Shown in pieces: positions 8,798 through 17,912 of a stretch of 64,000 nt of DNA. The stretch is from Pelagibacterium flavum (lineage in GTDB: Bacteria > Pseudomonadota > Alphaproteobacteria > Rhizobiales > Devosiaceae). The stretch lies in contig NZ_CP107716.1 of NCBI RefSeq assembly GCF_025854335.1, positions 737,001 through 801,000 of the forward strand. Direction: 5' to 3'. How positions within the stretch are numbered: position 1 is the first letter of the stretch; each line of letters opens with the position of its first letter. The position numbers and the translations under genes were made by a program. The notes below the pieces were generated by a model. It did not search any database. It was given only the letters and a program-made list of their open reading frames with translations, and had not been told where the DNA came from.

Positions 8798-8980
8798 GGG
8801 AAGTCCTTCAGGTTTCAAATGGAAAAAGTATCGGGAGCACAATGTTCTGCCTCGTCAAAGGTTGCAGCACAGTGCCTTGTGACCCGGGCGCGAGTTTGGT
8901 CACATAAACATCTGCTCAATATCTTGGCGAATGCCCGCGGATTCGTGTAGAGAAGCCGGGCTTTGACACAGGAGGGCGCG

Positions 8981-9940
8981 ATGTTCGTGGTTGCGGGGGA
9001 AAGCCTCATAGATCTTGTCGCCAAGCCGCTTGAGGTCGGCCGGTCGATGGAAATGAGTGCTCATGAAGGCGGGTCGCCCTACAATTGCGCCATCGCGTTG
9101 GCCCGACTGGGACAGCAATCGGGTTTTTTGTGTCCGATTTCCAAGGATACCTTCGGCGATCTGCTGATGGGGCCGCTTAATGCTGCCGGGGTGGTTCGGT
9201 TGATCAGGGAACGATCCGATTGCAATACTACATTGGCGGTGGTCACACGCAACGCCAAGGGATTGCCGGCCTACGCGTTTTATCGTCAGGGAACCGCCGA
9301 GCGTGATATCTCGCGGGACAAGCTGTTGGCGGCGCTGCCTGAGACAATCGATGTTTTCCAGATCGGCGGGTTCCTGCCCATCGAGCCCGAAGATGCTGAA
9401 ATCTGGCTCGATGTTGTCAAGCAGGTGGCGGCGCGCGGCGCGGTTCTTTCGATCGACCCCAATGTGCGGCCGTCGCTGATTTCCGATTTTGCCGGCTACA
9501 AGGAACGGCTGGGAACGTTTCTGGATCTGGCGCATATCGTCAAGGTTTCCGACGAGGATCTTGCCGCGCTCGATGGCTCGATGAGCATCGAGGCGCACGC
9601 GCAGAGCCTGCTGGCGCGGCCCAATGTGAAACTTGTGGTGGTGACCATGGGTGAGGAGGGATCGCGGGCCTTCACATCATCGGCCGAAGCCGAAGCGCCT
9701 GTTCATCGCCCTGAGGTATTCGGCGACACGGTGGGCGCCGGGGACAGCCTGATGGCCGGTGTGCTTTCGGCGCTTTCCGATCGGCATGCGCTGGCCGTGG
9801 GCAAACTGGCTGCACTCGATGCGCAGGCTTTGGGTGAGGTGCTGCGGTTCGGTGCTGTGACGGCGGGGCTCAATTGCGGGTTTGTGGGCTGCAATCCGCC
9901 GCGCCGGGCCGAGGTTGAGGCGGTGTTGAAAACCGTTTGA
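8981..9940 (+). CDS. PfkB family carbohydrate kinase (fructokinase-like)
   Basis: A ribokinase-fold sugar kinase of 319 residues. The N-terminal G-G-S-P-Y-N-C-A motif (PfkB signature 1) and the C-terminal D-T-V-G-A-G-D-S motif (signature 2, with catalytic base Asp255 and anion hole G-A-G) are both intact. The sequence is closest in character to fructokinases or 2-keto-3-deoxygluconate kinases, and these two activities cannot be told apart here. AGGAGGG before the ATG fixes the start. There is no sugar transporter next to it. KDPG aldolase lies 4 kb away, so an Entner-Doudoroff link is possible but not shown. Confidence 0.85.
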   Translation: MFVVAGESLIDLVAKPLEVGRSMEMSAHEGGSPYNCAIALARLGQQSGFLCPISKDTFGDLLMGPLNAAGVVRLIRERSDCNTTLAVVTRNAKGLPAYAFYRQGTAERDISRDKLLAALPETIDVFQIGGFLPIEPEDAEIWLDVVKQVAARGAVLSIDPNVRPSLISDFAGYKERLGTFLDLAHIVKVSDEDLAALDGSMSIEAHAQSLLARPNVKLVVVTMGEEGSRAFTSSAEAEAPVHRPEVFGDTVGAGDSLMAGVLSALSDRHALAVGKLAALDAQALGEVLRFGAVTAGLNCGFVGCNPPRRAEVEAVLKTV

Positions 9941-10005
9941 ACGGCATATTGCCGCCCGATTGTTCCAAGAGGTTCACACCGAGATTGCGACGAGGACCGA
10001 TTGTC

Positions 10006-10575
10006 ATGAAAATGCTGCTTGCCGCTCTCGCTGCCCTTTCGCTCGGCGCCACGCCCATCATGGCGCAGGCGATCAGCGAATATACGCAATACGACCTCGA
10101 TACCGACTGCAATCTGATTGCCCGCGCTCCGGACAATGAGGGTGAGTGGGCTGACTTCGTCTGTACGGGGCATGCGGGATACCCGTTCGTTCTGCGCTCG
10201 TCTGACGGACGGGACAGTGTGACTTACGGCTTTGCCACGGAGTCGGGCATGGCAACGTTCGCGCCCTTTAACTACGCCAACGAAACAGTGGAATGGCGGG
10301 TGCGGCTCGACCGGAACACCGAACGGCCCGTGGCGGCTATCCAGCGCTGGTTTATCGCCGACCAGGATGGCAACTGGAACCGGCAATTGCTGGTTGTCTC
10401 CAAGGTCGGCCAGCCGGATGGCGGTGGTGCGTGCGCCATGGCCTATGTGGCCAATACCGAAGGCGCCAACGAGCGAGCGCGGCGACTAGCCGACGAGTTG
10501 GTCGACGGGTTCGAATGTGGCAGCACCGCTCCGACGATTGAGGATGATATCCGCGACATCGTAGGCGACCGCTAG
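10006..10575 (+). CDS. Secreted protein of unknown function
   Basis: A 189-residue protein that I do not recognise. The first 22 residues form a clear Sec signal peptide (M-K-M-L-L-A-A-L-A-A-L-S-L-G-A, ending A-Q-A), so the mature protein is periplasmic or secreted. The mature part is acidic, with Cys residues at about 36, 49, 145 and 174 that could form disulfides. No lipobox is seen. GAGGA lies ten bases before the ATG. It stands alone between the kinase and the MFS transporter. Confidence 0.7.
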   Translation: MKMLLAALAALSLGATPIMAQAISEYTQYDLDTDCNLIARAPDNEGEWADFVCTGHAGYPFVLRSSDGRDSVTYGFATESGMATFAPFNYANETVEWRVRLDRNTERPVAAIQRWFIADQDGNWNRQLLVVSKVGQPDGGGACAMAYVANTEGANERARRLADELVDGFECGSTAPTIEDDIRDIVGDR

Positions 10576-10684
10576 GTTCTGCACCTTTTTGGAGGGAAAG
10601 TGTCGGCGCCGGTTGACCCAATACGTCCTTGGTGACGAGCGTTTGGCGATTGTTCTTGGACACTGCCGGACGTAATGTCGCACC

Positions 10685-12046
10685 TTGAACGATCCGGACA
10701 CGGCCATGGCCCCCTTTCATCAGATTTTGGGCAACAACCTTGTTGCCAACATCACCAACTTTACTGTCTGGTTTGCGATCACGTTCTGGATCTTTATCGA
10801 GACCCAGTCGGTGTTCGCCACCGGCATGATCGCCGGAATTTATCTGGTGTTCACTGCGGCCTTCGGCTTCTGGCTGGGATCGATCGTCGATCATAATTCC
10901 AAGCGCATATCGATGATGGGATCGAGCCTTGTCTCGTTCCTGTTCTATGCGGCAGCGCTTGGCATGTTGCTGACCGAACCCGAGGGCGCGTTTACCGATC
11001 CGTTCGGGCCTTATCTTTGGGTGTTCGTGCTTCTGGTCATGCTGGGGGTGATTGCGGGCAATATCCGGTCCATTGCGCTTCCGACGCTGGTAACCATCAT
11101 GATCCCCGAGGACGAGCGCGACAAGGCGAACGGGCTGGTAGGCATGGTCACCGGCATCGGTTTTTTGACTACGTCGGTGATCTCGGGGTTTCTTGTCGCC
11201 TGGGGCGGGATGTGGCTGGTGCTGGTTCTCGCGCTGGGGACGACCGTTCTGGTTTTCGCCCATCTGGGATTCCTGCGCGTCAATGAGGGCCGGCCCGTTC
11301 CCGTTGAAGGGGAAGTCCAGCCGCCGCGCACCGTGGATATTGCTGGCACAATAGCGATCATCGCAGCGGTGCCGGGGCTCTTCGCCCTGATCTTTTTTGC
11401 CACCTTCAACAATTTCCTCGGCGGCATCTTCATGGCTCTGCTCGATGCCTACGGGCTTTCGCTGGTATCGGTCGAGATCTGGGGGTTGCTGTTTGGGGTG
11501 CTTTCAACGGCGTTCATCGCGAGCGGACTTTTGATTTCACGTATCGGACTGGGCAAAAATCCGCTGCGCACACTGCTGCTGGTCAACCTCGTCACATGGT
11601 CGGTGTGCTGCGTTTTCACGCTGCAATCCTCGATCTGGCTTCTCACGGCCGGATGTTTCGTCTGGATGTTCATGGCGCCTTTTGCCGAGGCGGCCGAGCA
11701 CACGACACTGCAAAAGGTCGTGCCGCTGGAGCGGCAGGGGCGAGTGTTCGGGTTTGCCCAATCGGTCGAACAGGCGGCTTCGCCGCTGACGGCGTTTCTG
11801 ATCGGGCCCTATACCCAGTTCGTGGTGATCCCATTTATGACCGACGGGCAGGGCGCGCGATCGATTGGCGGATGGTTCGGCACCGGGCCGGAGCGTGGTA
11901 TTGCCCTGGTCTTTACGGTGGCCGGGCTGATAGGCGTTCTGGTGACTATTCTGGCGCTCAATTCGCGGCCCTACAAACAGCTTTCGGCCTATTACGCCGG
12001 GGCGCCGGACAGCACGGAACTGGCCGAGGACACCAAGCCCGCCTAA
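10685..12046 (+). CDS. Major facilitator superfamily transporter
   Basis: A polytopic membrane protein of about 450 residues with roughly 12 hydrophobic segments, recognisable as an MFS carrier. The loop between TM2 and TM3 has D-H-N-S-K-R, close to the G-x-x-x-D-x-x-x-R-R family motif. The start is uncertain: a TTG at 10685 gives the full frame, and an ATG at 10706 gives M-A-P-F-H-Q-I-L-G-N. Neither has a strong ribosome site. The substrate is unknown, and drug or metabolite efflux are the usual guesses. The stop overlaps the modB stop from the opposite strand. Confidence 0.8.
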   Translation: MNDPDTAMAPFHQILGNNLVANITNFTVWFAITFWIFIETQSVFATGMIAGIYLVFTAAFGFWLGSIVDHNSKRISMMGSSLVSFLFYAAALGMLLTEPEGAFTDPFGPYLWVFVLLVMLGVIAGNIRSIALPTLVTIMIPEDERDKANGLVGMVTGIGFLTTSVISGFLVAWGGMWLVLVLALGTTVLVFAHLGFLRVNEGRPVPVEGEVQPPRTVDIAGTIAIIAAVPGLFALIFFATFNNFLGGIFMALLDAYGLSLVSVEIWGLLFGVLSTAFIASGLLISRIGLGKNPLRTLLLVNLVTWSVCCVFTLQSSIWLLTAGCFVWMFMAPFAEAAEHTTLQKVVPLERQGRVFGFAQSVEQAASPLTAFLIGPYTQFVVIPFMTDGQGARSIGGWFGTGPERGIALVFTVAGLIGVLVTILALNSRPYKQLSAYYAGAPDSTELAEDTKPA

Positions 12047-12726
12047 GGCTGAATGCGGGAGATTCGTCTGTCGGCGCTCATGGTGAGGGCCAGCGCGACG
12101 AAGGCAAAGATCAGCATGGCGAAGGCGACGATGTGGGCCTCGGTCCAGCGGAGTTGCTCGACATAATCGAAAATGGCGATGGAGAGCACTTTGGTTTGAC
12201 CGGGGATGTTGCCGCCGATCATCATGACAACGCCGAATTCGCCCACCGTGTGGGAAAAGCCAAGTACCGCTGCGGTCAGGTAGCCGGGACGGGCGAGGGG
12301 CAGGATGATCAAGGCAAAGGCTTTGCGGAAATCAAGTCCCAGCGAATAGGCCGCTTCGAGCGGGCCGGGGCCGATGGCGGCAAAGCTGTTGCGCAGGGGC
12401 TGGACGACGAAGGGCAGCGAATAGAGCACTGAACCGATGACGAGACCGGGGAAGGTAAAGGCGAGGCTGCGCCCACCCCAGAGCGGAGCCAGCCAGCCGC
12501 CCGGACCGCCGGTGCCCAAAAGGATGAGCATATAAAACCCCAGAACCGTGGGCGGAAGGACGAGCGGCAGGGCAATCAATGCGTTGACGATGATCGTCCA
12601 TCGCGATTTGGAACGGGCCAGCCACCAGGCGAGGGGCGTGCTGATGACCACGAGGATGAGCGTGGTGACGAGAGCCAGTGATAGGGTGAGCCTAATCGCC
12701 GGCCAGATTTCCCAGAACAGGGTCAT
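12043..12726 (-). CDS. modB: Molybdate ABC transporter permease
   Basis: A 227-residue inner-membrane permease with five or six TM segments and the EAA-type coupling motif E-A-A-Y-S-L-G-x-D-F-x-K-A-F-x-x-I-x-L-P at about 130-150, matching ModB. Its ATG overlaps the modA stop by four bases (ATGA), so translation is coupled. It would pass molybdate from ModA into the cytoplasm, powered by ModC. No modC follows. Downstream is the convergent MFS gene. The ATPase must be supplied from elsewhere. Confidence 0.92.
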   Translation of the reverse strand: MTLFWEIWPAIRLTLSLALVTTLILVVISTPLAWWLARSKSRWTIIVNALIALPLVLPPTVLGFYMLILLGTGGPGGWLAPLWGGRSLAFTFPGLVIGSVLYSLPFVVQPLRNSFAAIGPGPLEAAYSLGLDFRKAFALIILPLARPGYLTAAVLGFSHTVGEFGVVMMIGGNIPGQTKVLSIAIFDYVEQLRWTEAHIVAFAMLIFAFVALALTMSADRRISRIQP

Positions 12727-13457
12727 CGCTCGATCGTCCCGTAGCCAAATGATTGGATGATGGTCCGGGCGGTGTCGGAGGTGAGAAAATCGAGGAACGC
12801 GACCGCGGTATCGTTGTCAGGGCTGAGCAGCACGACGTCCTGGGTGATGGGGGTGTAAAGGTCTTCGTCGACCACCCAGCGTGAGCCGTCCGTGCGCCCG
12901 GCCACCTGCGAAAGCGCGACGAAGCCGAGTTCGGCGTTGGCAGTGTCGACGAACTGGTAGGTTTGGGAAATGTTCTGGCCGATGACCAGTTTTCCCTCCA
13001 GTGTTTCGGTCAGTTCCAGAGCCTTGATCACTTCGATTGCAGCAGCGCCATAGGGGGCGGCAGCGGGCTCGGCGATGGCGAGGTGGGTGAAATCACCCTC
13101 GAGGCTTTGCGGGCCGGTGACCAGATCGGGGATTGTGGAAAAAAGAACGAGCTTGCCCATGGCGTAGGTGAAATCGCTGCCCTCTACGGCCAAACCTTCG
13201 TCCAGCAGACGTGCGGGCGTCGCCGTGTCGGCGGACAAGAACGCATCGAAGGGCGCGCCTTGGGTGATCTGGGCGTAGAGTTGGCCGGTCGCTCCGAAGG
13301 AAAAGGCGATCTCGCTGCCGGTTTCAGCCCTGAAGGCGGCGCCGAGGTCTTCGGCAGCGGCGGTGAAATTGGCGGCGACTGCGATGTGGGCCTCTTGCGC
13401 GACGGCAGGCCCTGGGGCTGCGAGGATCGCAAACGCGACGATGGAGAGGCAGAGCAC
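12723..13457 (-). CDS. modA: Molybdate ABC transporter substrate-binding protein
   Basis: A periplasmic binding protein of 244 residues with a signal peptide of about 20 residues (hydrophobic core, ending A-V-A-Q). The mature N-terminus I-A-V-A-A-N-F-T-A-A is the ModA signature, and S-F-G-A-T-G-Q-L-Y and D-A-F-L-S-A-D supply the usual oxyanion-binding positions. Translation starts at GTG with GAGGGC upstream. A near-perfect palindrome at 13468-13491 sits ten bases before the GTG and fits a Mo-box, so high molybdate probably represses it through the ModE-like protein encoded upstream. Confidence 0.93.
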   Translation of the reverse strand: MLCLSIVAFAILAAPGPAVAQEAHIAVAANFTAAAEDLGAAFRAETGSEIAFSFGATGQLYAQITQGAPFDAFLSADTATPARLLDEGLAVEGSDFTYAMGKLVLFSTIPDLVTGPQSLEGDFTHLAIAEPAAAPYGAAAIEVIKALELTETLEGKLVIGQNISQTYQFVDTANAELGFVALSQVAGRTDGSRWVVDEDLYTPITQDVVLLSPDNDTAVAFLDFLTSDTARTIIQSFGYGTIER

Positions 13458-13467
13458 GGCTTGCCCT

Positions 13468-13491
13468 CGATATGTCTATTTGAACATATCG
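13468..13491 (-). promoter_or_regulatory. Candidate Mo-box (ModE operator) before modA
   Basis: Perfect inverted repeat of CGATATGT and ACATATCG separated by eight bases. The AT-rich half-sites with CG ends and their spacing resemble known ModE operators. It lies between the ModE-like gene and modA, over the likely modA promoter or leader. Confidence 0.75.
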
Positions 13492-13525
13492 CTTTCTGGC
13501 ATGAAGCGGCTGCAAAAGGCAATGG

Positions 13526-13900
13526 TCAGGGTTTGGGGGACGTGTGTTTGGCGAGGGCGCGCATCGCCTCGACATCGGGTTCGATGGCGGCGCGGGTCTT
13601 TTGTTCGATGGCGCGGTAGCGGGCGAGGATTTCGCGACCCGCTTCAGTGAGGTGTGCGCCGCCCTGCGCCGTGCCGCCACGGCTGGTTTCGACCAATGGG
13701 ATACCCGCACCCTCGTTGAGCGCCTGAACGAGGCTCCAGGCGCGCTTGTAGCTCATGGACATAGTCTTGCCAGCCGCGCTGATCGAGCCGGTCCTCTCGA
13801 TTCCTTCGAGCAAATCGGCGCGGCCGGGCCCGATGTAGAAATTTTCGTCGAGCACGATGCGCAGGTGGCCCAGACCGGAGGCGGGGACCGGCCGTTTCAT
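13526..13900 (-). CDS. ModE-type molybdate-responsive regulator (winged-helix domain only)
   Basis: A 124-residue LysR-like winged helix protein matching the DNA-binding half of ModE: L-L-E-G-I-E-R-T-G-S-I-S-A-A-G-K-x-M-x-M-S-Y-K-R-A-W at 30-55, then G-G-x-x-x-G-G-A-x-L-T-x-x-G. Full ModE has two C-terminal molbindin (TOBE) domains. These are missing here, as in several one-domain ModE relatives, so how it senses molybdate is unclear. Its ATG abuts the eda stop with no gap, and modA follows after 68 bases that hold the Mo-box. Autonomous control of modAB is inferred. Confidence 0.87.
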   Translation of the reverse strand: MKRPVPASGLGHLRIVLDENFYIGPGRADLLEGIERTGSISAAGKTMSMSYKRAWSLVQALNEGAGIPLVETSRGGTAQGGAHLTEAGREILARYRAIEQKTRAAIEPDVEAMRALAKHTSPKP

Positions 13901-14536
13901 TTATGCTGCGAGGTCGGCCGCTTGCCGGGCGAGGGATTGGATCCTGTCGAAGTCGCCAGCGGCGATGGCGTCGGCAGGGATGATCCATGATCCACCCACG
14001 CAGATGACGTTGGAAAGGCCAAGATAGATTTTTGCCTTTTCGATATCGATGCCGCCGGTGGGGCAAAAAATGATGTCGGGCAGGGGCGAGGCAAAGGCCT
14101 TGAGAACGGACGCGCCGCCCATGGCTTCGGCGGGGAAGAATTTGAGATAGGTGTAACCAATCATCGACGCCGCCATGGCCTCGGTCGGCGAGGCGATACC
14201 TGGCAGGAGGGGGATCGAGATGTCTTCGGCGGCTTCGAGCAGGGCAAGGGGGGCGCCGGGGGAGACCATGAACTGGCAGCCCGCATCGCGGGAGGCCTTC
14301 ATATCCTTTTTGCGGCGCACGGTACCCGAGCCGACGACGGCGCCTTTGACCTTGGCCATTTCTTCCATAACCTTGAGCGCATTTGGCGTGCGCAAGGTGA
14401 TCTCTAGGTTGGGCAGGCCGCCCGCCACGAGCGCCTCGGCGAGATTGCGGGCGGTCGAGACGTCATCATGGATGATGACCGGCACCACAGGCGCCACCGA
14501 AAGGATGGATTTGAGCTTTGCTGCGTCCTGGGCCAT
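13901..14536 (-). CDS. eda: 2-dehydro-3-deoxyphosphogluconate (KDPG) aldolase
   Basis: A 211-residue class I aldolase that splits KDPG into pyruvate and glyceraldehyde-3-phosphate, the last step of the Entner-Doudoroff route. It may also act on 4-hydroxy-2-oxoglutarate. The active-site Glu45 and Arg49 lie in L-E-I-T-L-R-T and the Schiff-base Lys132 in Y-L-K-F-F-P-A-E. The ATG at 14536 follows GGAG by eight bases, while a TTG four codons earlier overlaps that site and was rejected. The ModE-like gene starts at the next base after its stop. edd and zwf are not in the window. Confidence 0.93.
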   Translation of the reverse strand: MAQDAAKLKSILSVAPVVPVIIHDDVSTARNLAEALVAGGLPNLEITLRTPNALKVMEEMAKVKGAVVGSGTVRRKKDMKASRDAGCQFMVSPGAPLALLEAAEDISIPLLPGIASPTEAMAASMIGYTYLKFFPAEAMGGASVLKAFASPLPDIIFCPTGGIDIEKAKIYLGLSNVICVGGSWIIPADAIAAGDFDRIQSLARQAADLAA

Positions 14537-14567
14537 GGCGATCTCCAACTAAAGTTCTATGGGTTAT

Positions 14568-14583
14568 CCGTGCTCTAGCACGG
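14568..14583. promoter_or_regulatory. Inverted repeat between eda and nadA
   Basis: CCGTGC and GCACGG flank a TCTA loop, followed by GCTTTATT. It lies in the divergent region and could be an operator for nadAB or eda, or a weak terminator. Sequence alone does not decide. Confidence 0.35.
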
Positions 14584-14669
14584 GCTTTATTGAATTGGGA
14601 ACCAAAACTCCCTAAGTGAAGCCGGCGGGTCGCTTGCGGCCATGTCGATGCAGGCGGGGGAGCCCGAAC

Positions 14670-15737
14670 ATGATCCAGCAGATCAACGCCCTGACACCGA
14701 TCGAAGAGGCGCGGGCCGTTTTGTCCGCCGATTTCGATCTGAAGTTCTCCAAGGCGATCGAATCCGAAACGCGTCCGGTTTTCGAGAAGGTCAAGGACCG
14801 TATCCCGGAGATCGAATGGCCATTCTATGCGCCGCTGATCTTTCAGATCAACAAGCTCAAACGCGAAAAGAACGCGGTGATCCTGGCGCATAATTACCAG
14901 ACGCCGCAGATCTTTTATGGCGTTGCCGATATCGTGGGCGACAGTTTGCAACTGGCAATCGAGGCGACCAAGGTGGAAGCCGAAACGATCGTGCAGTGCG
15001 GCGTGCACTTCATGGCCGAGACCTCCAAACTGCTCAATCCCTCCAAGCGCGTTTTGATTCCCGACAGCCGTGCAGGGTGCTCGCTGGCATCCTCGATCAC
15101 GGCGGAGGACGTTCTGGTCATGCGGGCGCAATATCCGGGCGTGCCGGTGGTGACCTACGTGAATTCATCGGCCGCCGTGAAGGCAGTGACCGACGTGTGC
15201 TGCACGTCATCGAACGCGCTGCAGATCGTCGAGGCGGTCGAGGGCGACACGGTGATGATGATCCCGGACCAGTATCTGGCGCAGAATACTGCGAAAAAGA
15301 CCAAAAAGAAGATCGTCACCTGGGCGGGCGCGTGCGAGGTGCACGAGACCTTTACCGCCGACGATATCGCCGAATTGCGAGCCGCCTATCCGGGCGCCAA
15401 GATCATCGCCCATCCCGAATGTCCACCCGAGGTGATCGACGCTGTCGATTTCGCCGGGTCGACTTCGGGGATGATCGATTGGGTCAAGACCGAGCGGCCC
15501 GCCAAGGTGGTGATGGTCACCGAATGCTCGATGAGCGACAACGTAGCGGCGGAAACCGAAGGCGTGGCATTCTTGCGCGGGTGCAATATCTGCCCGCACA
15601 TGAAGCGCATCAACCTTGAAAACATCTTGTGGAGCCTGCACACGGGCACCGAGGAGGTGACGATTGCCGAGGAGCTGATGGAACCGGCGCGGGCGGCGGT
15701 GGAGCGGATGATCGAATTTTCTCGGCCCAGGAATTAG
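14670..15737 (+). CDS. nadA: Quinolinate synthase
   Basis: A 355-residue [4Fe-4S] enzyme that condenses iminoaspartate with dihydroxyacetone phosphate to form quinolinate in NAD synthesis. Cluster cysteines are visible in Q-C-G-V-H-F-M, in the middle region (A-G-A-C-E-V-H) and near the end (G-C-N-I-C-P-H-M). H-N-Y-Q-T-P and [10 protein letters not shown] are family motifs. The ATG at 14670 was chosen because homology starts there and GGGGGAG lies upstream. A longer frame begins with unconserved residues. nadB follows after 24 bases. Confidence 0.95.
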   Translation: MIQQINALTPIEEARAVLSADFDLKFSKAIESETRPVFEKVKDRIPEIEWPFYAPLIFQINKLKREKNAVILAHNYQTPQIFYGVADIVGDSLQLAIEATKVEAETIVQCGVHFMAETSKLLNPSKRVLIPDSRAGCSLASSITAEDVLVMRAQYPGVPVVTYVNSSAAVKAVTDVCCTSSNALQIVEAVEGDTVMMIPDQYLAQNTAKKTKKKIVTWAGACEVHETFTADDIAELRAAYPGAKIIAHPECPPEVIDAVDFAGSTSGMIDWVKTERPAKVVMVTECSMSDNVAAETEGVAFLRGCNICPHMKRINLENILWSLHTGTEEVTIAEELMEPARAAVERMIEFSRPRN

Positions 15738-15761
15738 CGCCGGTCCTCGGGGGACATTTTC

Positions 15762-17351
15762 TTGGATATCTTCGACAACGTCTTTAACGCCGAAGGCGTG
15801 GTGATTGTTGGTGCGGGGCTGGCGGGGCTGTTTTGCGCGCTCAAGCTGGCGCCGCGGCCGGTGACCGTGCTTTCGCCCATGCCGCTCGGTTCGGGGGCGT
15901 CCTCGTCATGGGCGCAGGGCGGGGTGGCTGCGGCGGTCGGGGAGGGCGACAGCGCGCGGGCTCATGCGGCCGATACCGAAATGGCCGGCGCGGGAATCGT
16001 CGATCACGGCGTCGCCGAATCGGTGACCGGGGAGGCTGCGGCTCGGATCGAGGATCTGGCGAGCTGGGGCACCCCGTTCGATCGTGATGCTCTGGGGCAT
16101 TTCATCCTGTCGCGCGAAGCTGCCCATTCGGCCAACCGAGTGGTGCGGGTGTCGGGCGACCGGGCCGGGCATGCCATCATGCAGGCGATCATCGCCAAGG
16201 TGCGCGCCACGCCCTCGATCCGCGTGGTCGAGGGGATTACCGCAGTCGATCTGGCCCATGCGGACGGGCGAATAGTAGGAGTCTTCTGCCGCCGGCTGGG
16301 CGATCGTTATGTCGAGCCTGTGTTTATCCGGGCACGGGCGACGGTTCTGGCGGCGGGAGGACTGGGCGGACTCTATGCGGTGACCACAAACCCGCCCTCT
16401 GTGCGCGGACACGCCATGGGTATGGCGGCTCGGGCGGGGGCGGTTATCGCCGATCCTGAATTCGTGCAGTTTCATCCGACCGCCATTCTGACCGGGTGTG
16501 ATCCGGCGCCTCTGGCGACTGAAGCGTTGCGGGGGGAAGGGGCGATTCTCGTCAACGATCTCGGCGAGCGGTTCATGGTCGATATCCATCCCGACGCTGA
16601 ACTGGCACCGCGCGATATTGTGGCGCGGGCCAATTTCCGGCAGATCAAGGCGGGGCGGCGGGTGTTTCTCGATACGCGCGCGGCGTTGGGCGAGAAAATT
16701 CTCATGGCCTATCCGACTGTCGCCGAGTATTGCCGGATGGCTGGGATCGACCCGGTTGCCGAGCCGATCCCGGTGACGCCGGCGGCCCATTATCATATGG
16801 GCGGGGTCAAGGTGGATGAGGATGGTCGCTCCTCGCTACCGGGCCTCTGGGTGTGCGGCGAGGCGTCGTGTACGGGGTTGCATGGAGCAAATCGGTTGGC
16901 GTCCAATTCGCTGCTCGAAGCGATCGTTTATGGCGCGCGGATTGCTGAAGACATCTCAGGGCTTGAGCCGCAGCGGCGGCCCTTGCCCGATTTTGCCGGC
17001 ATCGCCTGGGACGCGGAAAAGGGCGCCAGGGCCGAGGAGGTGTTGCGCAACCTCAAGGCGGTCAAGGATCTGCGGGCGATCATGAGCAATGATGTGGGGG
17101 TGGAGCGCGATGCCGAAGGGCTCCAGCGGGCCCTGCGCGGGCTTTTGGAGCTGGAGAACACGGCGCTGGAAGTGACCCGCGCCTATCTCAACATGGTGAC
17201 GTCTGCGACGCTGGTCGCGGCGGCAGCTCTAAAACGCACGGAAAGCCGGGGCGGCCATTTCCGCACCGATTTTCCGCAAACTGGCGATGGATGGCAGGTG
17301 CATACCGAAATAACGCTGGCCGAGGCCAGGGCGATTAGGGCAAGCGCCTGA
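15762..17351 (+). CDS. nadB: L-aspartate oxidase
   Basis: A 529-residue flavoprotein that oxidises L-aspartate to iminoaspartate, the NadA substrate. The FAD-binding G-A-G-L-A-G-L lies at about 19-25. G-S-G-A-S-S-S-W-A-Q-G-G-V-A-A is the succinate dehydrogenase/NadB family signature, and H-Y-x-M-G-G...G-L-H-G-A-N-R-L-A-S-N-S-L-L-E is the catalytic-domain end. Translation seems to start at TTG, since no ATG lies near the conserved N-terminus. It is co-transcribed with nadA. The usual third gene nadC is not downstream, where a convergent MarR-like gene occupies the place. Confidence 0.94.
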   Translation: MDIFDNVFNAEGVVIVGAGLAGLFCALKLAPRPVTVLSPMPLGSGASSSWAQGGVAAAVGEGDSARAHAADTEMAGAGIVDHGVAESVTGEAAARIEDLASWGTPFDRDALGHFILSREAAHSANRVVRVSGDRAGHAIMQAIIAKVRATPSIRVVEGITAVDLAHADGRIVGVFCRRLGDRYVEPVFIRARATVLAAGGLGGLYAVTTNPPSVRGHAMGMAARAGAVIADPEFVQFHPTAILTGCDPAPLATEALRGEGAILVNDLGERFMVDIHPDAELAPRDIVARANFRQIKAGRRVFLDTRAALGEKILMAYPTVAEYCRMAGIDPVAEPIPVTPAAHYHMGGVKVDEDGRSSLPGLWVCGEASCTGLHGANRLASNSLLEAIVYGARIAEDISGLEPQRRPLPDFAGIAWDAEKGARAEEVLRNLKAVKDLRAIMSNDVGVERDAEGLQRALRGLLELENTALEVTRAYLNMVTSATLVAAAALKRTESRGGHFRTDFPQTGDGWQVHTEITLAEARAIRASA

Positions 17352-17354
17352 AAT

Positions 17355-17780
17355 TTAAAAGCGCAGCACTTCGATGATGCGTTTGAGGGCCTTGCGCAGG
17401 TGCCTATGGCGTTTGTCACCAAGATCTTCGGCAAGGGCCTGCTCGAGGTGGGCCCAGTGATCCTCGATGGACTGGCGCATGGCGTGGCCTTGTTGGGACA
17501 GGCGGGCGCCGGGCTCCATTTCGGGGCCGACGGCGAGACGCAACAGCAGGTCGCGGTCCTCGAGACGGGCCAGCCTCATGTCGAGCTGGTCTGGAGCCAG
17601 TCCGGTGAACGCGACAAGGGCCTCGGTGGTTGCGCCCGAGGGATCGGCCAGACCGAGCAGGATGGCGTCATCGCCCGCTTCGAGCCCGCGCGCCGCGAGC
17701 GGGGCAAGCAGAGCCTGCCGGGCCAGATGGCCCGCTTCGATGAGACGGTAAAGGGTCGAGCCGGCGGCGGATTTGCTCAT
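17355..17780 (-). CDS. MarR-like winged-helix regulator
   Basis: A 141-residue protein with the helical layout of the MarR family: an N-terminal dimerisation helix, A-L-L-A-P-L-A-A-R-G-L, a short winged helix with L-D-M-R-L-A-R-L-E-D-R-D-L-L, and a C-terminal helix. The DNA-binding core is less conserved than usual. No strong ribosome site precedes the ATG. It is divergent from the creatininase-family gene, so control of that operon is a plausible guess. The ligand is unknown. Confidence 0.68.
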   Translation of the reverse strand: MSKSAAGSTLYRLIEAGHLARQALLAPLAARGLEAGDDAILLGLADPSGATTEALVAFTGLAPDQLDMRLARLEDRDLLLRLAVGPEMEPGARLSQQGHAMRQSIEDHWAHLEQALAEDLGDKRHRHLRKALKRIIEVLRF

Positions 17781-17912
17781 GGATATTGATCTAGCCAAAA
17801 CCGGGGCTCCCGTCGAATCGCCTTTGGCGGGAAAGTTAATCAGGGGCCGCATCGCTTGTCCGTGCTCCTGGCGCGCTATAGGGTCGACATTCCAATTTTC
17901 CGGGGACGCGCA

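Noticed and set aside
13901-14548. TTG start of eda four codons upstream
   Set aside because: That codon overlaps the GGAG ribosome site of the ATG at 14536.
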